Notes: generated by a model not told the origin, from the sequence alone. A stretch of DNA of 64,000 nucleotides from Methylocaldum sp002005105 (GCF_051027545.1 NZ_CP194902.1:372001-436000); one strand, 5' to 3'; shown: positions 1-10,124, numbered from the stretch's first letter. Translations and numbers: made by a program.

Positions 1-612
1 CCGTTTGATCGGATCGGCGCAGCTCGGATGAATGGTAAAGCCGAGTTTGACGGAGAAGCGTAACGCCCGCAGCATCCGTACCGGGTCCTCCCGATAACGT
101 TGCTCCGGGTCGCCGATTAGTCTCAGCATACCGGCCTTGTGATCCTCCATGCCGCCGACGTAATCCACCACGGAAAAATCATTGATGTTGTAATACAACG
201 CATTAACCGTGAAATCGCGGCGGAAGGCGTCCTCTTCGATGGTTCCATAGACGTTATCCCTAAGGATGCGGCCATTCTCGATGATGCGCCCCCCGTGACT
301 CTCCTCGCCTGCGAGCCCTCGAAAGGTTGCCACTTCGATAATTTCCTCGCCGAAATGCACATGAGCGAGGCGAAAACGCCGACCGATCAAACGGCAATTG
401 CGGAAAATCGCCCTGATCTCTTCGGGATGCGCGCTGGTTACCACGTCGAAATCTTTCGGCTCGCGCCCCAAAAGCAAGTCGCGTACGCAACCGCCGACCA
501 AATAAGCCTGATACCCGGATTTCTTCAGGCGATAAAGCACCTTTAGCGCGTTATCGCTGATCATCGATCGGGAAATCATGTGTTCAGATCGCGGATAAAT
601 CCTAACGCTCAC
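1..612 (-). CDS. pcnB: poly(A) polymerase I, N-terminal part (runs off left edge)
   Basis: Adds 3' poly(A) tails to RNA and so promotes RNA decay; member of the class II nucleotidyltransferase family with CCA-adding enzymes. The frame is open to base 1. The family motifs are visible: LVGGCVRDLLLG, then the catalytic DFDVV, then RRDFTVNALYYNI and the arginine-rich YREDPVRMLRALRF. The ATG at 579 cannot be the true start, because the conserved IYPRSEH segment lies upstream of it in frame. GTG at 612 follows a GGAGG at 618-622 with a 5-nt spacer, so I chose it. The C-terminal RNA-binding part is outside the window. A CCA-adding enzyme is less likely because the N-terminal IYPRSEH extension is typical of PcnB. 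Confidence 0.93.
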   Translation of the reverse strand, partial: MSVRIYPRSEHMISRSMISDNALKVLYRLKKSGYQAYLVGGCVRDLLLGREPKDFDVVTSAHPEEIRAIFRNCRLIGRRFRLAHVHFGEEIIEVATFRGLAGEESHGGRIIENGRILRDNVYGTIEEDAFRRDFTVNALYYNINDFSVVDYVGGMEDHKAGMLRLIGDPEQRYREDPVRMLRALRFSVKLGFTIHPSCADPIKR

Positions 613-893
613 CGCTGCCTCCGGCTTGGGCTGCGGCAATTTGAACAACCTTTTGACGAAGTTGAAGATTGGCAGAGGAGTATCTTGTTCGTTAGACCTA
701 AAAGAAGCCGGAATGTTACCTTAGGCGGCGGGCACACTCAACGTGCCGGACCCTCGATCTGCTTCCGTATGACAACAGCGTCGATCGGCTCAGATCGTCA
801 ACACCGATTTTTGAAAAATTACGGATTCAAACGAGTAAGATCGGTTCTAAGAAGAAAGTTCACTCATCCAGAGTATTTCGAGGAGTCGTGCTT

Positions 894-1091
894 ATGTTTG
901 AGAACTGGTTCAGCCAGATGAACGAGTTCATCCTCTCTCATCCGCACTGGATCGCGAAACTGGATTTTCTGCTGCGGGTGAAATGCGGGATTTTGACAGC
1001 ATTGATGGGGATTTTCGTGTATCTCATCTACAAGGAACAAAGCAAACCCGCCGGGAAACCCAAAAAATCTCCTTATCGCTTTGTCGCTTGA
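894..1091 (+). CDS. small single-pass membrane protein, unknown function
   Basis: A 65-residue protein with one hydrophobic segment at about residues 32-47 and a basic, lysine/proline-rich tail (KPAGKPKKSP). I do not recognise a family. The start is taken as ATG 894 because AGGAG at 881-885 lies 8 nt upstream; an in-frame GTG at 888 is too close to that site. It stands between the divergent pcnB and slyD, on the same strand as slyD with an 82-nt gap. By shape it would be an inner-membrane protein with a cytoplasmic basic tail. It could be spurious, but a well-placed ribosome binding site and a clear membrane segment favour a gene. Confidence 0.55.
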   Translation: MFENWFSQMNEFILSHPHWIAKLDFLLRVKCGILTALMGIFVYLIYKEQSKPAGKPKKSPYRFVA

Positions 1092-1173
1092 TCTAAATCG
1101 GAAAAACGCTGTCTATCATAGTGAAAACTCGTTATGATGGGAATTTCAACCACCGCGACAGCAAGGGTATCTC

Positions 1174-1659
1174 ATGCAAGTATCACCCCGCAAAGTGGTC
1201 CATATCCACTACACCCTCACCAGCGATGACGGCGACATCCTCGACAGTTCCAAGGATCAAGGTCCATTGGCCTATATTCACGGCATGGGCAACATCATTC
1301 CCGGACTGGAGAATGCGTTAACCGGTCGCGCCGTGGGCGACAAGCTCAAGGTCAGCATTCCGCCGGAAGAAGCGTATGGCTTGCGAGACGACGACCTTAT
1401 TCAGTCGGTACCGAAAACGGCCTTTGAAGAGGGACAAGAGATACTGCCTGGCATGCAATTTCAAGCGCAGTCTCCGGAAGGTCTTCAGCTGCTTACGGTA
1501 ATCGGCGTAGACGATGACGAGGTAGTCCTGGACGGCAATCATCCGATGGCCGGCCTTACTTTGAATTTCGAGGTTGAAATCACGGACGTTCGCGATGCTA
1601 CGCCCGATGAGCTGGATCACGGCCACGTACATGGTCCGGGCGGACATCACCACGGCTGA
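1174..1659 (+). CDS. slyD: FKBP-type peptidyl-prolyl cis-trans isomerase SlyD
   Basis: Cytoplasmic proline isomerase and chaperone that also binds nickel and supports metalloenzyme maturation. The 161 residues show the split FKBP domain: the N-terminal strand and the YIHGMGNIIPGLENAL core, the insert-in-flap chaperone domain at about residues 70-125, and a return to FKBP ending near residue 145. The tail is histidine-rich (DHGHVHGPGGHHHG), as in the metal-binding tail of SlyD, although shorter than in E. coli. The ATG at 1174 follows AAGGG. It converges on rimO; between them at 1676-1708 is an 11-bp hairpin. Confidence 0.93.
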   Translation: MQVSPRKVVHIHYTLTSDDGDILDSSKDQGPLAYIHGMGNIIPGLENALTGRAVGDKLKVSIPPEEAYGLRDDDLIQSVPKTAFEEGQEILPGMQFQAQSPEGLQLLTVIGVDDDEVVLDGNHPMAGLTLNFEVEITDVRDATPDELDHGHVHGPGGHHHG

Positions 1660-1675
1660 TTCGATTCGCAGAACG

Positions 1676-1708
1676 AGGCGGCTATCTTTCTTCGCCGGAT
1701 AGCCGCCT
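1676..1708. terminator. convergent hairpin between slyD and rimO
   Basis: An 11-bp perfect stem (AGGCGGCTATC pairing with GATAGCCGCCT) with an 11-nt loop lies between the two convergent stops. There is no U-run on either side, so it may mark a transcript end or a processing barrier rather than a classical intrinsic terminator. Confidence 0.45.
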
Positions 1709-1714
1709 ACAAAT

Positions 1715-3031
1715 CTAACGGTTTGCGAGACGCGCCCACGAATCGTGGTCGTCGGCATCCTCAAGAACCACCTCGACCCAGTCGCCGACCTTCAAATGGG
1801 TCGCGCCATCGATAAATACTTGGCCATCGATTTCAGGAGCATCGGCCCGGCTGCGAGCGACCGCTCCCTCCTCCACAACCTCGTCGACCAAAACGATTTC
1901 CTGCAACCCGATCTTCGACTGCAGCCTATCAGCGCTGATTTGAGCCTGAACCTCCATAAACCGCGCGAGGCGTTCTTCTTTCACGGCTTCCGGCACAACA
2001 TCGGATAACTCGTTGGCAACCGCGCCCTTGACGGGCGAATAGGTAAAGCACCCGACCCGGTCGAGCTGGGCTTCTTGAAGAAACGCCAACAGCTGCTCAA
2101 AATCCGCCTCGGTTTCCCCCGGAAAGCCGACGATGAACGTACTGCGAAGCGTGATTTCCGGGCAGATGTTCCGCCACTCGGCGATCCGGGCCAAGACATC
2201 CTCTGCGGCTGCCGGACGCTTCATCAGCTTCAGAATTCGGGCGCTGGCGTGCTGGAACGGAATGTCCAGATAGGGCAGGATTTTTCCCTCCGCCATGAGC
2301 GGGATAACTTCATCCACATGGGGATAGGGATAAACATAATGCATCCGCACCCAAACCCCGAACTCCCCCAGAGCCTTGGCCAAATCATAGAAGCGGGTCT
2401 TGAGCGGACGCCCGCCCCAGAAGCCGGTTCGATACTTCAAATCGATGCCGTAGGCGCTGGTATCTTGCGATACGACGAGCAGTTCCTTCACTCCAGCCGA
2501 AACTAGGCGCTCCGCTTCCGCCATCACGTCGCCGATGGGGCGGCTGACCAGATCACCGCGCAAGCTCGGAATAATGCAAAACGTGCAGCGATGATTGCAG
2601 CCCTCGGAGATCTTCAGGTAAGCATAATGGCGAGGCGTTAGTTTGACTCCTTCCGGCGGCACCAGATCGACAAAAGGATCGTGAAGAGGCGGCAAATGCT
2701 CATGCACCGCCTCGACAACCTCTTCATAGGCATGGGCGCCGGTAACCTTCAGCACTTGAGGATGGCGGGATCGAATCTCGCTCTCGCGAACGCCCAGACA
2801 TCCCGTAACGATGACCTTACCGTTCTCTTTCAAAGCCTCGCCTATGGCGTCCAGGGACTCCTCGACCGCGGCATCGATGAATCCGCAGGTATTCACAACG
2901 ACAAGATCAGCGTCCTTATATGTCGGAACGAGGCTGTAACCTTCGGCACGCAACTTGGTCAGAATGCGTTCACTATCTACCAACGCCTTGGGACAGCCAA
3001 GGCTGACAAAACCGATACAGGGTGTTTTCAT
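1715..3031 (-). CDS. rimO: ribosomal protein uS12 methylthiotransferase RimO
   Basis: Radical-SAM enzyme that adds a methylthio group to the conserved aspartate of ribosomal protein uS12. Domain order in 438 residues: the N-terminal MTTase domain with cluster cysteines 13, 49 and 78; the radical SAM domain with CxxxCxxC at Cys145, Cys149 and Cys152; and a C-terminal TRAM domain. The opening GFVSLGCPKALVDSE is typical of RimO rather than MiaB. It lies 66 nt downstream of cmoB on the same strand, so the two translation-related modification genes may be co-transcribed. Confidence 0.96.
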   Translation of the reverse strand: MKTPCIGFVSLGCPKALVDSERILTKLRAEGYSLVPTYKDADLVVVNTCGFIDAAVEESLDAIGEALKENGKVIVTGCLGVRESEIRSRHPQVLKVTGAHAYEEVVEAVHEHLPPLHDPFVDLVPPEGVKLTPRHYAYLKISEGCNHRCTFCIIPSLRGDLVSRPIGDVMAEAERLVSAGVKELLVVSQDTSAYGIDLKYRTGFWGGRPLKTRFYDLAKALGEFGVWVRMHYVYPYPHVDEVIPLMAEGKILPYLDIPFQHASARILKLMKRPAAAEDVLARIAEWRNICPEITLRSTFIVGFPGETEADFEQLLAFLQEAQLDRVGCFTYSPVKGAVANELSDVVPEAVKEERLARFMEVQAQISADRLQSKIGLQEIVLVDEVVEEGAVARSRADAPEIDGQVFIDGATHLKVGDWVEVVLEDADDHDSWARLANR

Positions 3032-3097
3032 GAAGAAATATGCGAGGGAGGAACAAAGGATAGAGGGATAATTTTACGCCAGCGGTGGTTTCCGATT

Positions 3098-4087
3098 CTA
3101 AGGGCTCTCGGCGATGAACACCGCGCGCACCGGCGCGGGCAAGCCCTCGATCGTCAGTTCCGGGTTGGCCGGGTCCAGGAAATCGGACAGAGACTGAAAG
3201 CGCATCCAGTCCGTGGAGCGTTGCTCGTCGGCTGTGGTCCTCGTCACATCGACGACCCGGCCGTTTCGGTAACCGCATCGCCTTAGCCACGATAACAAGG
3301 TAGCGCAGGACGGAATGAACCACACATTGCGCATCTGCGCATAGCGATCCTCGGGCACCAAAACCTGACCCAGCCCACCGTCGACGACCAAAGTCTCCAA
3401 GACCAATTCACCGCCGGATCTGAGACAGCCCTTGAGCTCCAAAAGATGATCGAAAGGCGAACGGCGATGGTAAAGCACCCCCATCGAAAAAACGGTGTCG
3501 AAGGCACGAAGATTGAGCGGAACATCCTCTATACCCAAGGGAAGCACATGAACCGGAAAATCGCCGGCAAAATGCTTGATCGCCAGAAATTGCGCGACAC
3601 TTAAGAGTGTCGGATCAACTCCGATCACCAACTCGGCCCCGCATCCAATCATGCGCCAGGCGTGGTAACCATTTCCACAGCCGACATCCAACACGGTTCG
3701 GCCTTCAAGCGGCTGAATATGATCTTTCAGCCTGCGCCATTTAAGATCGGAGCGCCATTCCGTATCGATATGAATGCCATGAATGGCATATGGACCCTTG
3801 CGCCACGGATGAAACCTGAGCAGCAGACTCTCGATGCGGTCCCGCTGTTCTTCGTTGCATCCCCCATCGACAAGGATGCTATCGGCATTCAAATCGACCA
3901 CGGACGCATCGATTTTTGGCAGGCCATCGAGTGCGGCCTGCCAAGCCGGCCAATCGCCATGCCGCGCGGAGCTAAAAACCGCGTCCAACCGAGTCGGCAA
4001 CCCGTCCAGCCAAGTACGCAAGTACGGCCGGCCAAGCACCGAAAACAGATCCGAATAAACCTTCAGGCTCAAATTACAATTGGACAT
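3098..4087 (-). CDS. cmoB: tRNA U34 carboxymethyltransferase CmoB
   Basis: Transfers the carboxymethyl group from carboxy-SAM to 5-hydroxyuridine at tRNA wobble position 34, giving cmo5U. The 329 residues match the usual CmoB length. The SAM-binding motif VLDVGCGNGYH is at residues 132-142. The CmoB-specific RKGPYAIHGIHIDTEWRSD lies just before it, and FSMGVLYHRRSPFDHL later. The partner gene cmoA is not in this window. It is followed by rimO on the same strand. Confidence 0.95.
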   Translation of the reverse strand: MSNCNLSLKVYSDLFSVLGRPYLRTWLDGLPTRLDAVFSSARHGDWPAWQAALDGLPKIDASVVDLNADSILVDGGCNEEQRDRIESLLLRFHPWRKGPYAIHGIHIDTEWRSDLKWRRLKDHIQPLEGRTVLDVGCGNGYHAWRMIGCGAELVIGVDPTLLSVAQFLAIKHFAGDFPVHVLPLGIEDVPLNLRAFDTVFSMGVLYHRRSPFDHLLELKGCLRSGGELVLETLVVDGGLGQVLVPEDRYAQMRNVWFIPSCATLLSWLRRCGYRNGRVVDVTRTTADEQRSTDWMRFQSLSDFLDPANPELTIEGLPAPVRAVFIAESP

Positions 4088-4306
4088 TCTCGTTCAATGG
4101 GTTGCCGCCATTCTTTGGGGCGCCGCTTACCTTGTTGGTTTCCGTTTCCCCTTCGGGACTCATAATGTTTTCGAGGCAACAACATCCCTATTCCACCGTG
4201 CTACAATCTCGTCGTCCATTTAGAAGAAGAAAGCCGCAAAGCGCTCGAGCCGAACAACATCCCGGAGACTCCCATCCACACTCGACTTTTACGGGAAGAT
4301 CGCCGA

Positions 4307-5215
4307 ATGAACACACCCGATATCTTACAAGTTAAAGCTTATCTTCAAGACCTCCAAGACAAAATCTGTCTCGCCCTGGAAAACGAGGAACCAGACGCAC
4401 GATTTTTGGAGGACCTTTGGCAATACAATGGCGGCGGCGGAGGAAGAACCCGCGTATTGACCGGCGGAAAAACGTTCGAGCAAGGCGGCGTCAATTTCTC
4501 CCACGTGTTCGGCAGAAATCTGCCACCCTCCGCCACTGCGCATCGGCCAGAACTCGCAGGCCGGACATTTCAAGCCGTAGGCGTATCCCTGGTCATTCAC
4601 CCTCTGAATCCATATGTCCCGACCTCTCATGCCAATATCCGTTTTTTCCTCGCGGAGAAGGAAAACGAAACGCCGGTATGGTGGTTTGGCGGCGGCTTCG
4701 ATCTCACACCCTATTATCCCTTCGAAGAAGATGCGATTTATTGGCACACTGTAGCCCGGGATGCCTGTCTTCCCTTTGGCGAAGATATTTACCCCAAGTT
4801 CAAGCGCTGGTGCGATGAATACTTTTTTCTCAAACACCGCAATGAAACCCGGGGCATCGGAGGATTATTTTTCGACGATCTCAATGAATGGGGGTTCGAT
4901 CGCTGCTTCGATTTTTTGCGCAGCGTCGGAGATCATTACATCAAGGCTTATGTTCCGATCGTCCAAAAACGGAAGGATATGCCCTACGGCGAACGGGAGC
5001 GCGAATTTCAGCTCTATCGCCGCGGACGATACGTCGAATTCAACCTGGTTTATGACCGAGGAACTTTGTTTGGATTGCAATCGGGCGGCAGGACAGAATC
5101 CATTCTAATGTCTCTGCCGCCGATCGCGCATTGGCGCTATAACTGGAAGCCGCAGGAAGGTAGCGCCGAAGATAATCTGTACAAGAATTACCTGAAACCT
5201 AGAGACTGGCTATGA
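4307..5215 (+). CDS. hemF: oxygen-dependent coproporphyrinogen III oxidase
   Basis: Converts coproporphyrinogen III to protoporphyrinogen IX by two oxidative decarboxylations using O2, in haem biosynthesis. The 302 residues match the family length (about 300). The signature stretches are present: SLVIHPLNPYVPTSHANIRF, WWFGGGFDLTPYYPFEEDA, HRNETRGIGGLFFDDL and YVEFNLVYDRGTLFGLQSGG. The start ATG at 4307 is the first in frame. It overlaps the convergent mlaC by 6 nt at the stops. hemB, an earlier enzyme of the same pathway, is only 0.8 kb downstream. Confidence 0.97.
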   Translation: MNTPDILQVKAYLQDLQDKICLALENEEPDARFLEDLWQYNGGGGGRTRVLTGGKTFEQGGVNFSHVFGRNLPPSATAHRPELAGRTFQAVGVSLVIHPLNPYVPTSHANIRFFLAEKENETPVWWFGGGFDLTPYYPFEEDAIYWHTVARDACLPFGEDIYPKFKRWCDEYFFLKHRNETRGIGGLFFDDLNEWGFDRCFDFLRSVGDHYIKAYVPIVQKRKDMPYGEREREFQLYRRGRYVEFNLVYDRGTLFGLQSGGRTESILMSLPPIAHWRYNWKPQEGSAEDNLYKNYLKPRDWL

Positions 5216-5890
5216 GCCTCTTTTATCGCCGCCGCCCGCTGCCCCGAGCGGCTCTTTCATGGCGGTAGCGTTGCGCTCTGCCAGGTGTGAAATCAATTGA
5301 TCGAGGGAGCCGGTACGGGCAACCTCATCGGTAAAGCTGGCACGATAGTTCTGTAGCAAACTGATGCCCTCGATCAATACGTCGTACACTTTCCAATCGT
5401 TTTTGGTGAACACCATTCGATAGTTGACCGCCACGGGTTGAGCGCCCGCCTGGAGAATTTCGGTACGGACCATAACCTTCTTGTCCTCCGGCTTCATCTG
5501 CAGCGGCAGATAACGGATTTTCCAGTTGGCGTATTCGGTAAAGGCGGTGGTATACGTACGCACAAGCAGCATCCGGAATTCCTTTTTAAAACGTTCTTTT
5601 TGCTCGGGCGTCGCCGTCTTCCAATACTTTCCTAAAATCAACATCGACACACGATCGAAATCCACATGCGGTTCGATGATGCCATCAACGAACTGAGTAG
5701 CTTTCCTGAAATCGCCCTTGTATTCCGGCTTTTGCAGCGTGGTTTGCAGTTCGTCGGCACTGTGCTGGATAACCTGCTGTGGAGGGAGTAATCCTTCCTC
5801 CGCCCACGCTGCCGCTCCCCAGAAGCTTAACAGCAACGACAATGCAACGGCCCAACTTGCCAGGCCGAAGGAAGACTTAGTAAATTTCAT
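5210..5890 (-). CDS. mlaC: MlaC/Ttg2D-family periplasmic phospholipid-binding protein
   Basis: The family carries phospholipid between the outer-membrane MlaA complex and the inner-membrane MlaFEDB transporter to keep the outer membrane asymmetric. The 226 residues start with a signal peptide (hydrophobic core about 10-28, likely cut after AWA at 30). They continue with the MlaC domain, recognisable by FVDGIIEPHVDFDRVS, VLIEGISLLQNYRASF and the terminal LDQLISHL. The other mla genes are absent here; a lone mlaC-like gene is unusual. The end is glycine-rich and charged (AAGGGDKRGS). Confidence 0.85.
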   Translation of the reverse strand: MKFTKSSFGLASWAVALSLLLSFWGAAAWAEEGLLPPQQVIQHSADELQTTLQKPEYKGDFRKATQFVDGIIEPHVDFDRVSMLILGKYWKTATPEQKERFKKEFRMLLVRTYTTAFTEYANWKIRYLPLQMKPEDKKVMVRTEILQAGAQPVAVNYRMVFTKNDWKVYDVLIEGISLLQNYRASFTDEVARTGSLDQLISHLAERNATAMKEPLGAAGGGDKRGS

Positions 5891-5989
5891 TTAAAAACTC
5901 CTGCTGACTTTTTAATATTCTTATCATAACTCGGCGGCATGCACTAAACTACCGAGTTCCTCTGTGTCCCACGCAATAAACCGGCCACC

Positions 5990-7018
<1,029 letters not shown>

Positions 7019-7080
7019 ACTGCGCAAAGGCTGAAACCTAAAACTGTCTTCATCAAGATTTCCGCCGGATTCACCTAGTC

Positions 7081-7914
7081 ATGCTGCCAGCAGATCGTTA
7101 TGCCGTCTTCGGTCACCCCATCGGCCACAGCAAATCGCCCCGTATTCACGCGCTTTTTGCAGAACAGACCGGAGAGCGTCTGACCTATACCGCGCAAGAC
7201 GTTCTGCCGGAAACGTTCGAAATCCGCGTGCGAGACTTTTTCGCCGGTGGCGGGAAAGGCTTGAATTGCACCGTTCCCCTCAAGGAACTCGCCTGGAAAA
7301 TTGCCGATTCCAAAAGTGAGCGCGCGGAACGCAGCAAAGCCGTCAATACCTTGGCCTTACGTCCGGATGGAACGATTTACGGGGACAACACCGACGGCGT
7401 CGGCTTGATGCGAGACCTTACGGTCAATCTCGGACTTTCCTTGGAAAACCGCCGAGTCCTTCTTTTGGGCGCGGGCGGCGCAAGCCGCGGCATTATTGGT
7501 CCACTGTTGGAGCGAGGTCCGTCTTGCCTGGTGATCGCCAACCGCACACCCGACAAAGCGGTCCGGCTGGCAGAGGAGTTTGGGGATCTCGGCCCGATCG
7601 CCGGATGCGGCTTTTCAGACTTGGGCACGGAATCCTTCGATCTCGTTCTGAACGCCACCGCCGCCAGCCTGATTGGCGAACTGCCGGATCTGCCGAAGAA
7701 TATTCTCCGAGCCGGCGGATGTTGCTACGATCTCGCCTATGGGACGGAGCCCACACCGTTCGTCCGATGGGGAAAAGATGTGGGGGCCGATGTCAGCGTT
7801 GACGGCATCGGCATGTTGGTCGAACAAGCGGCCGAGGCGTTTTTTATCTGGCGGGGCATACGGCCGGAAACGCATCCCGTGATCGACATTCTCAATCGGG
7901 AGCGTGGTCGCTAG
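7081..7914 (+). CDS. aroE: shikimate dehydrogenase (NADP+)
   Basis: Reduces 3-dehydroshikimate to shikimate in the chorismate pathway. The 277 residues show the N-terminal shikimate pocket (GHPIGHSKSPRIH, residues 11-23), the catalytic Lys68 in NCTVPLKE and the catalytic Asp102 in DNTDG. The NADP-binding GAGGASRG follows at 130-137, with NRT next. The usual GxNVT motif reads GLNCT here. It ends 2 nt before the convergent carbonic-anhydrase-like gene. Confidence 0.96.
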   Translation: MLPADRYAVFGHPIGHSKSPRIHALFAEQTGERLTYTAQDVLPETFEIRVRDFFAGGGKGLNCTVPLKELAWKIADSKSERAERSKAVNTLALRPDGTIYGDNTDGVGLMRDLTVNLGLSLENRRVLLLGAGGASRGIIGPLLERGPSCLVIANRTPDKAVRLAEEFGDLGPIAGCGFSDLGTESFDLVLNATAASLIGELPDLPKNILRAGGCCYDLAYGTEPTPFVRWGKDVGADVSVDGIGMLVEQAAEAFFIWRGIRPETHPVIDILNRERGR

Positions 7915-7916
7915 TG

Positions 7917-8465
7917 CTAAGCGCCAAGCAATCTGGCATCACTCAGATATTGATTCTTCAAACGCACGTAACCGTCCTTGGAAAAACTTAAATATTCCAG
8001 CTCGGCCTCCTTGAGCGGGCGTGCCTGTTTCGCCGGCGATCCCACGTAAAGAAAACCGCCTTCCAAACGCTTGCCGGGCGGCACCAAAGCCCCCGCACCG
8101 ATCATTACCCGGTCCTCCACGACGGCACCGTCCATGATCACCGCACCGATGCCGATCAGACATAGATCACCGATGGTGCACCCATGCAGTACCGCCCGGT
8201 GCCCCACGGTGACACCCCGCCCGACGATCAAGGCATTGCCCTCTTCGTTGTAGCGGCTTCGTTGGGTGACGTGCAGCACGCAGCCGTCCTGAATATTGGT
8301 TTCGTCGCCAATCTCGATTCGGTGCACATCGCCTCTCGCGACCACCATCGGCCAAATGGAGACGTCGTTGCCCAATGTCACGTCACCGATCACCAGCGCA
8401 CTGTCGGCAATGTAAGTTCCTGTTCCCAATTTCGGCTCGACACCGTTATAAATCTGAATCGTCAC
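7917..8465 (-). CDS. gamma-class carbonic anhydrase-like hexapeptide protein (YrdA family)
   Basis: Left-handed beta-helix protein with repeated hexapeptide turns (for example ADSALVIGDVTLGNDVSIWPMVV). The 182 residues include the family block ARGDVHRIEIGDETNIQDGC, and histidines in GCVLHVTQ and GHRAVLHGC at the expected metal-ligand positions. Members of the YrdA/PaaY branch bind metal, but many show weak or no carbonic anhydrase activity, so enzymatic function is not certain. It is monocistronic, convergent with aroE and divergent from lemA (93-nt gap). Confidence 0.88.
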   Translation of the reverse strand: MTIQIYNGVEPKLGTGTYIADSALVIGDVTLGNDVSIWPMVVARGDVHRIEIGDETNIQDGCVLHVTQRSRYNEEGNALIVGRGVTVGHRAVLHGCTIGDLCLIGIGAVIMDGAVVEDRVMIGAGALVPPGKRLEGGFLYVGSPAKQARPLKEAELEYLSFSKDGYVRLKNQYLSDARLLGA

Positions 8466-8558
8466 CTTACGACACTCCGATTGATCAAATGATGCGCCGG
8501 GCCCGCCGTCTATACTTCTCCAAGCCCTGATTCAACTTCAAGAACGCGAGGAGAGATT

Positions 8559-9131
8559 ATGAGCGTAGGCGGTTTCATTCTGGTCGGCACGATCTTGTTC
8601 GTGATCGTGTACGCCATCTTGATCTACAACCGGCTGGTCAATTTGAAGCATGATACCGCAAAAGCGTGGTCCAACATCGACGTGCTGCTCAAACAGCGTC
8701 ACGACGAATTGCCAAAACTCGTCGAAACCTGCAAGCAGTACATGCAACACGAGCGGGACACGCTGGAAAAAGTAATGCAGGCCCGTGCCGGGATCTCTGC
8801 GGCCCGAGAGTCCGCCAATCTGCATGCTCTCGGGGCGGCGGAAAGCCAGCTGCGGCAAGGACTGATGCAGCTCTTCGCGGTAGCGGAGAGTTACCCCGAA
8901 CTGAAGGCGGACGTTTCCTTCCGGGCACTGGAGTCCCGGATAACCGGACTGGAAAACGCGATTGCCGACCGGCGCGAGTTCTACAACGAGAGCGTCAATT
9001 ACAACAATGTCCGGCTGGAAGAATTTCCGGATGTGATCATCGCCCGGTTATTCAACTTCAAACCCTTCGAATTGCTGGAATTCACGGAAGAAGAAAAACG
9101 CGATGTGGATCTAAAGGCGCTGTTCGGCTAA
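8559..9131 (+). CDS. lemA: LemA family membrane protein
   Basis: 190 residues: one N-terminal membrane helix (about 5-23) followed by the long helical LemA domain, with the family stretch YNRLVNLKHDTAKAWSNIDVLLKQRHDELPKLVE and the later SRITGLENAIADRREFYNESVNYNN (quoted in parts). The role of LemA proteins is unclear; they are probably anchored in the inner membrane. AGGAGAG precedes the ATG. The next gene, a GIDE-domain protein, begins 10 nt after the stop, so the two are very likely co-transcribed and may work together at the membrane. Confidence 0.9.
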   Translation: MSVGGFILVGTILFVIVYAILIYNRLVNLKHDTAKAWSNIDVLLKQRHDELPKLVETCKQYMQHERDTLEKVMQARAGISAARESANLHALGAAESQLRQGLMQLFAVAESYPELKADVSFRALESRITGLENAIADRREFYNESVNYNNVRLEEFPDVIIARLFNFKPFELLEFTEEEKRDVDLKALFG

Positions 9132-9141
9132 GGCGAAAGCC

Positions 9142-10086
9142 GTGCTATTTCGCGACCTCATCCTCGAATCCTCTCCACAGCACTTCTGGCTGGCGACAGG
9201 GCTTGTCGCCCTGACCGGGGTAGCCTTCTTCTTTCTCGCATTCCGCTGGCTGCATCGCGCTCGCCTGATCGCCGACACGCCCACAGCCAAGGTCCGGTCG
9301 GCAGCCCAGGGTTACGTCGAACTCGACGGTCGAGCCCAATTGATGGATGGCGAGCCGATCCATGCCCCGCTTAGCGGCGCACGCTGCGTTTGGTACAGTT
9401 ACAAAGTTGAAAAGCAAGTGACCGACTATGAAGACGGCCACCGCACGACACGATGGCAAACCATTGAGAGCGGCGTTAGCGAGGCCATCTTCCACCTGGA
9501 AGACGACACCGGACGGTGCATTGTCGATCCCGAAGGCGCGGAGGTCATGCCGTCCATTCGACTCAAATGGCGCGGGCAGCTCGCGCGACCAGGATACGCA
9601 CCGCTGCAAACCGGATTTTGGGATTCACTGTTCTCGTCCGGACCGTATCGCTACACGGAATACCGCATCGAGGCAAACGATCCGCTTTATGCGATCGGCC
9701 AGTTCGTGTCTCTCGGAAGTTCCGAAGGCACCAGTTTCCATAACGAGGTAGGCGATCTGTTAATCCGCTGGAAGAGAAACCGTTCCGAGCTTCTCAAGCG
9801 CTTCGACAAGAACGGCGACGGCGAGATCGATGCGGAGGAGTGGGAAATCGCGCGGCAGCACGCCGAGCGTGAAGTCATGGCATCCTGGCGCAAAAGAACG
9901 AAGCAAACCGAGTTCCACCTGATGAAAAAGCCCGGTTATGGCCGTCCTTATCTGCTATCGGTCGTTCCACAGGGCACATTGACCAAACGATATCGCCGCA
10001 AGGCCTGGATCGCGGTGCTTGGCTTCCTGATCGCGGGCAGCTCAACGACCTGGGCGTTGCATCTGCGTTTCGGCTCGATTCCATGA
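9142..10086 (+). CDS. GIDE-domain membrane protein with an EF-hand
   Basis: 314 residues. A membrane helix at about 17-36, then a region resembling the GIDE (MULAN-like) domain found beside LemA in bacteria, and a second membrane helix at about 284-304. A canonical EF-hand loop at 222-233 reads DKNGDGEIDAEE, with ligands at positions 1, 3, 5, 9 and 12, glycine at 6 and isoleucine at 8, flanked by charged helices. This predicts calcium binding in the segment between the two helices. The start is GTG 9142. There is no RING domain, so ubiquitin ligase activity should not be inferred. Function unknown. Confidence 0.75.
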   Translation: MLFRDLILESSPQHFWLATGLVALTGVAFFFLAFRWLHRARLIADTPTAKVRSAAQGYVELDGRAQLMDGEPIHAPLSGARCVWYSYKVEKQVTDYEDGHRTTRWQTIESGVSEAIFHLEDDTGRCIVDPEGAEVMPSIRLKWRGQLARPGYAPLQTGFWDSLFSSGPYRYTEYRIEANDPLYAIGQFVSLGSSEGTSFHNEVGDLLIRWKRNRSELLKRFDKNGDGEIDAEEWEIARQHAEREVMASWRKRTKQTEFHLMKKPGYGRPYLLSVVPQGTLTKRYRRKAWIAVLGFLIAGSSTTWALHLRFGSIP

Positions 10087-10100
10087 ACGTCCGGTGGAGC

Positions 10101-10124
10101 GTCGGCAAGGGATTGCCGACCTAC
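10101..10124 (+). repeat. REP-like palindromic repeat, unit 1
   Basis: The unit has an internal 8-bp stem (GTCGGCAA/TTGCCGAC with a GGGA loop) followed by CTAC. It is repeated exactly in inverted orientation at 10193-10216, so the two form a 24-bp perfect inverted pair about 70 nt apart. Confidence 0.7.

Noticed and set aside
580..921. 113-codon plus-strand frame
   Set aside because: Begins antisense to the 5' end and upstream region of pcnB and shows no protein-like features.
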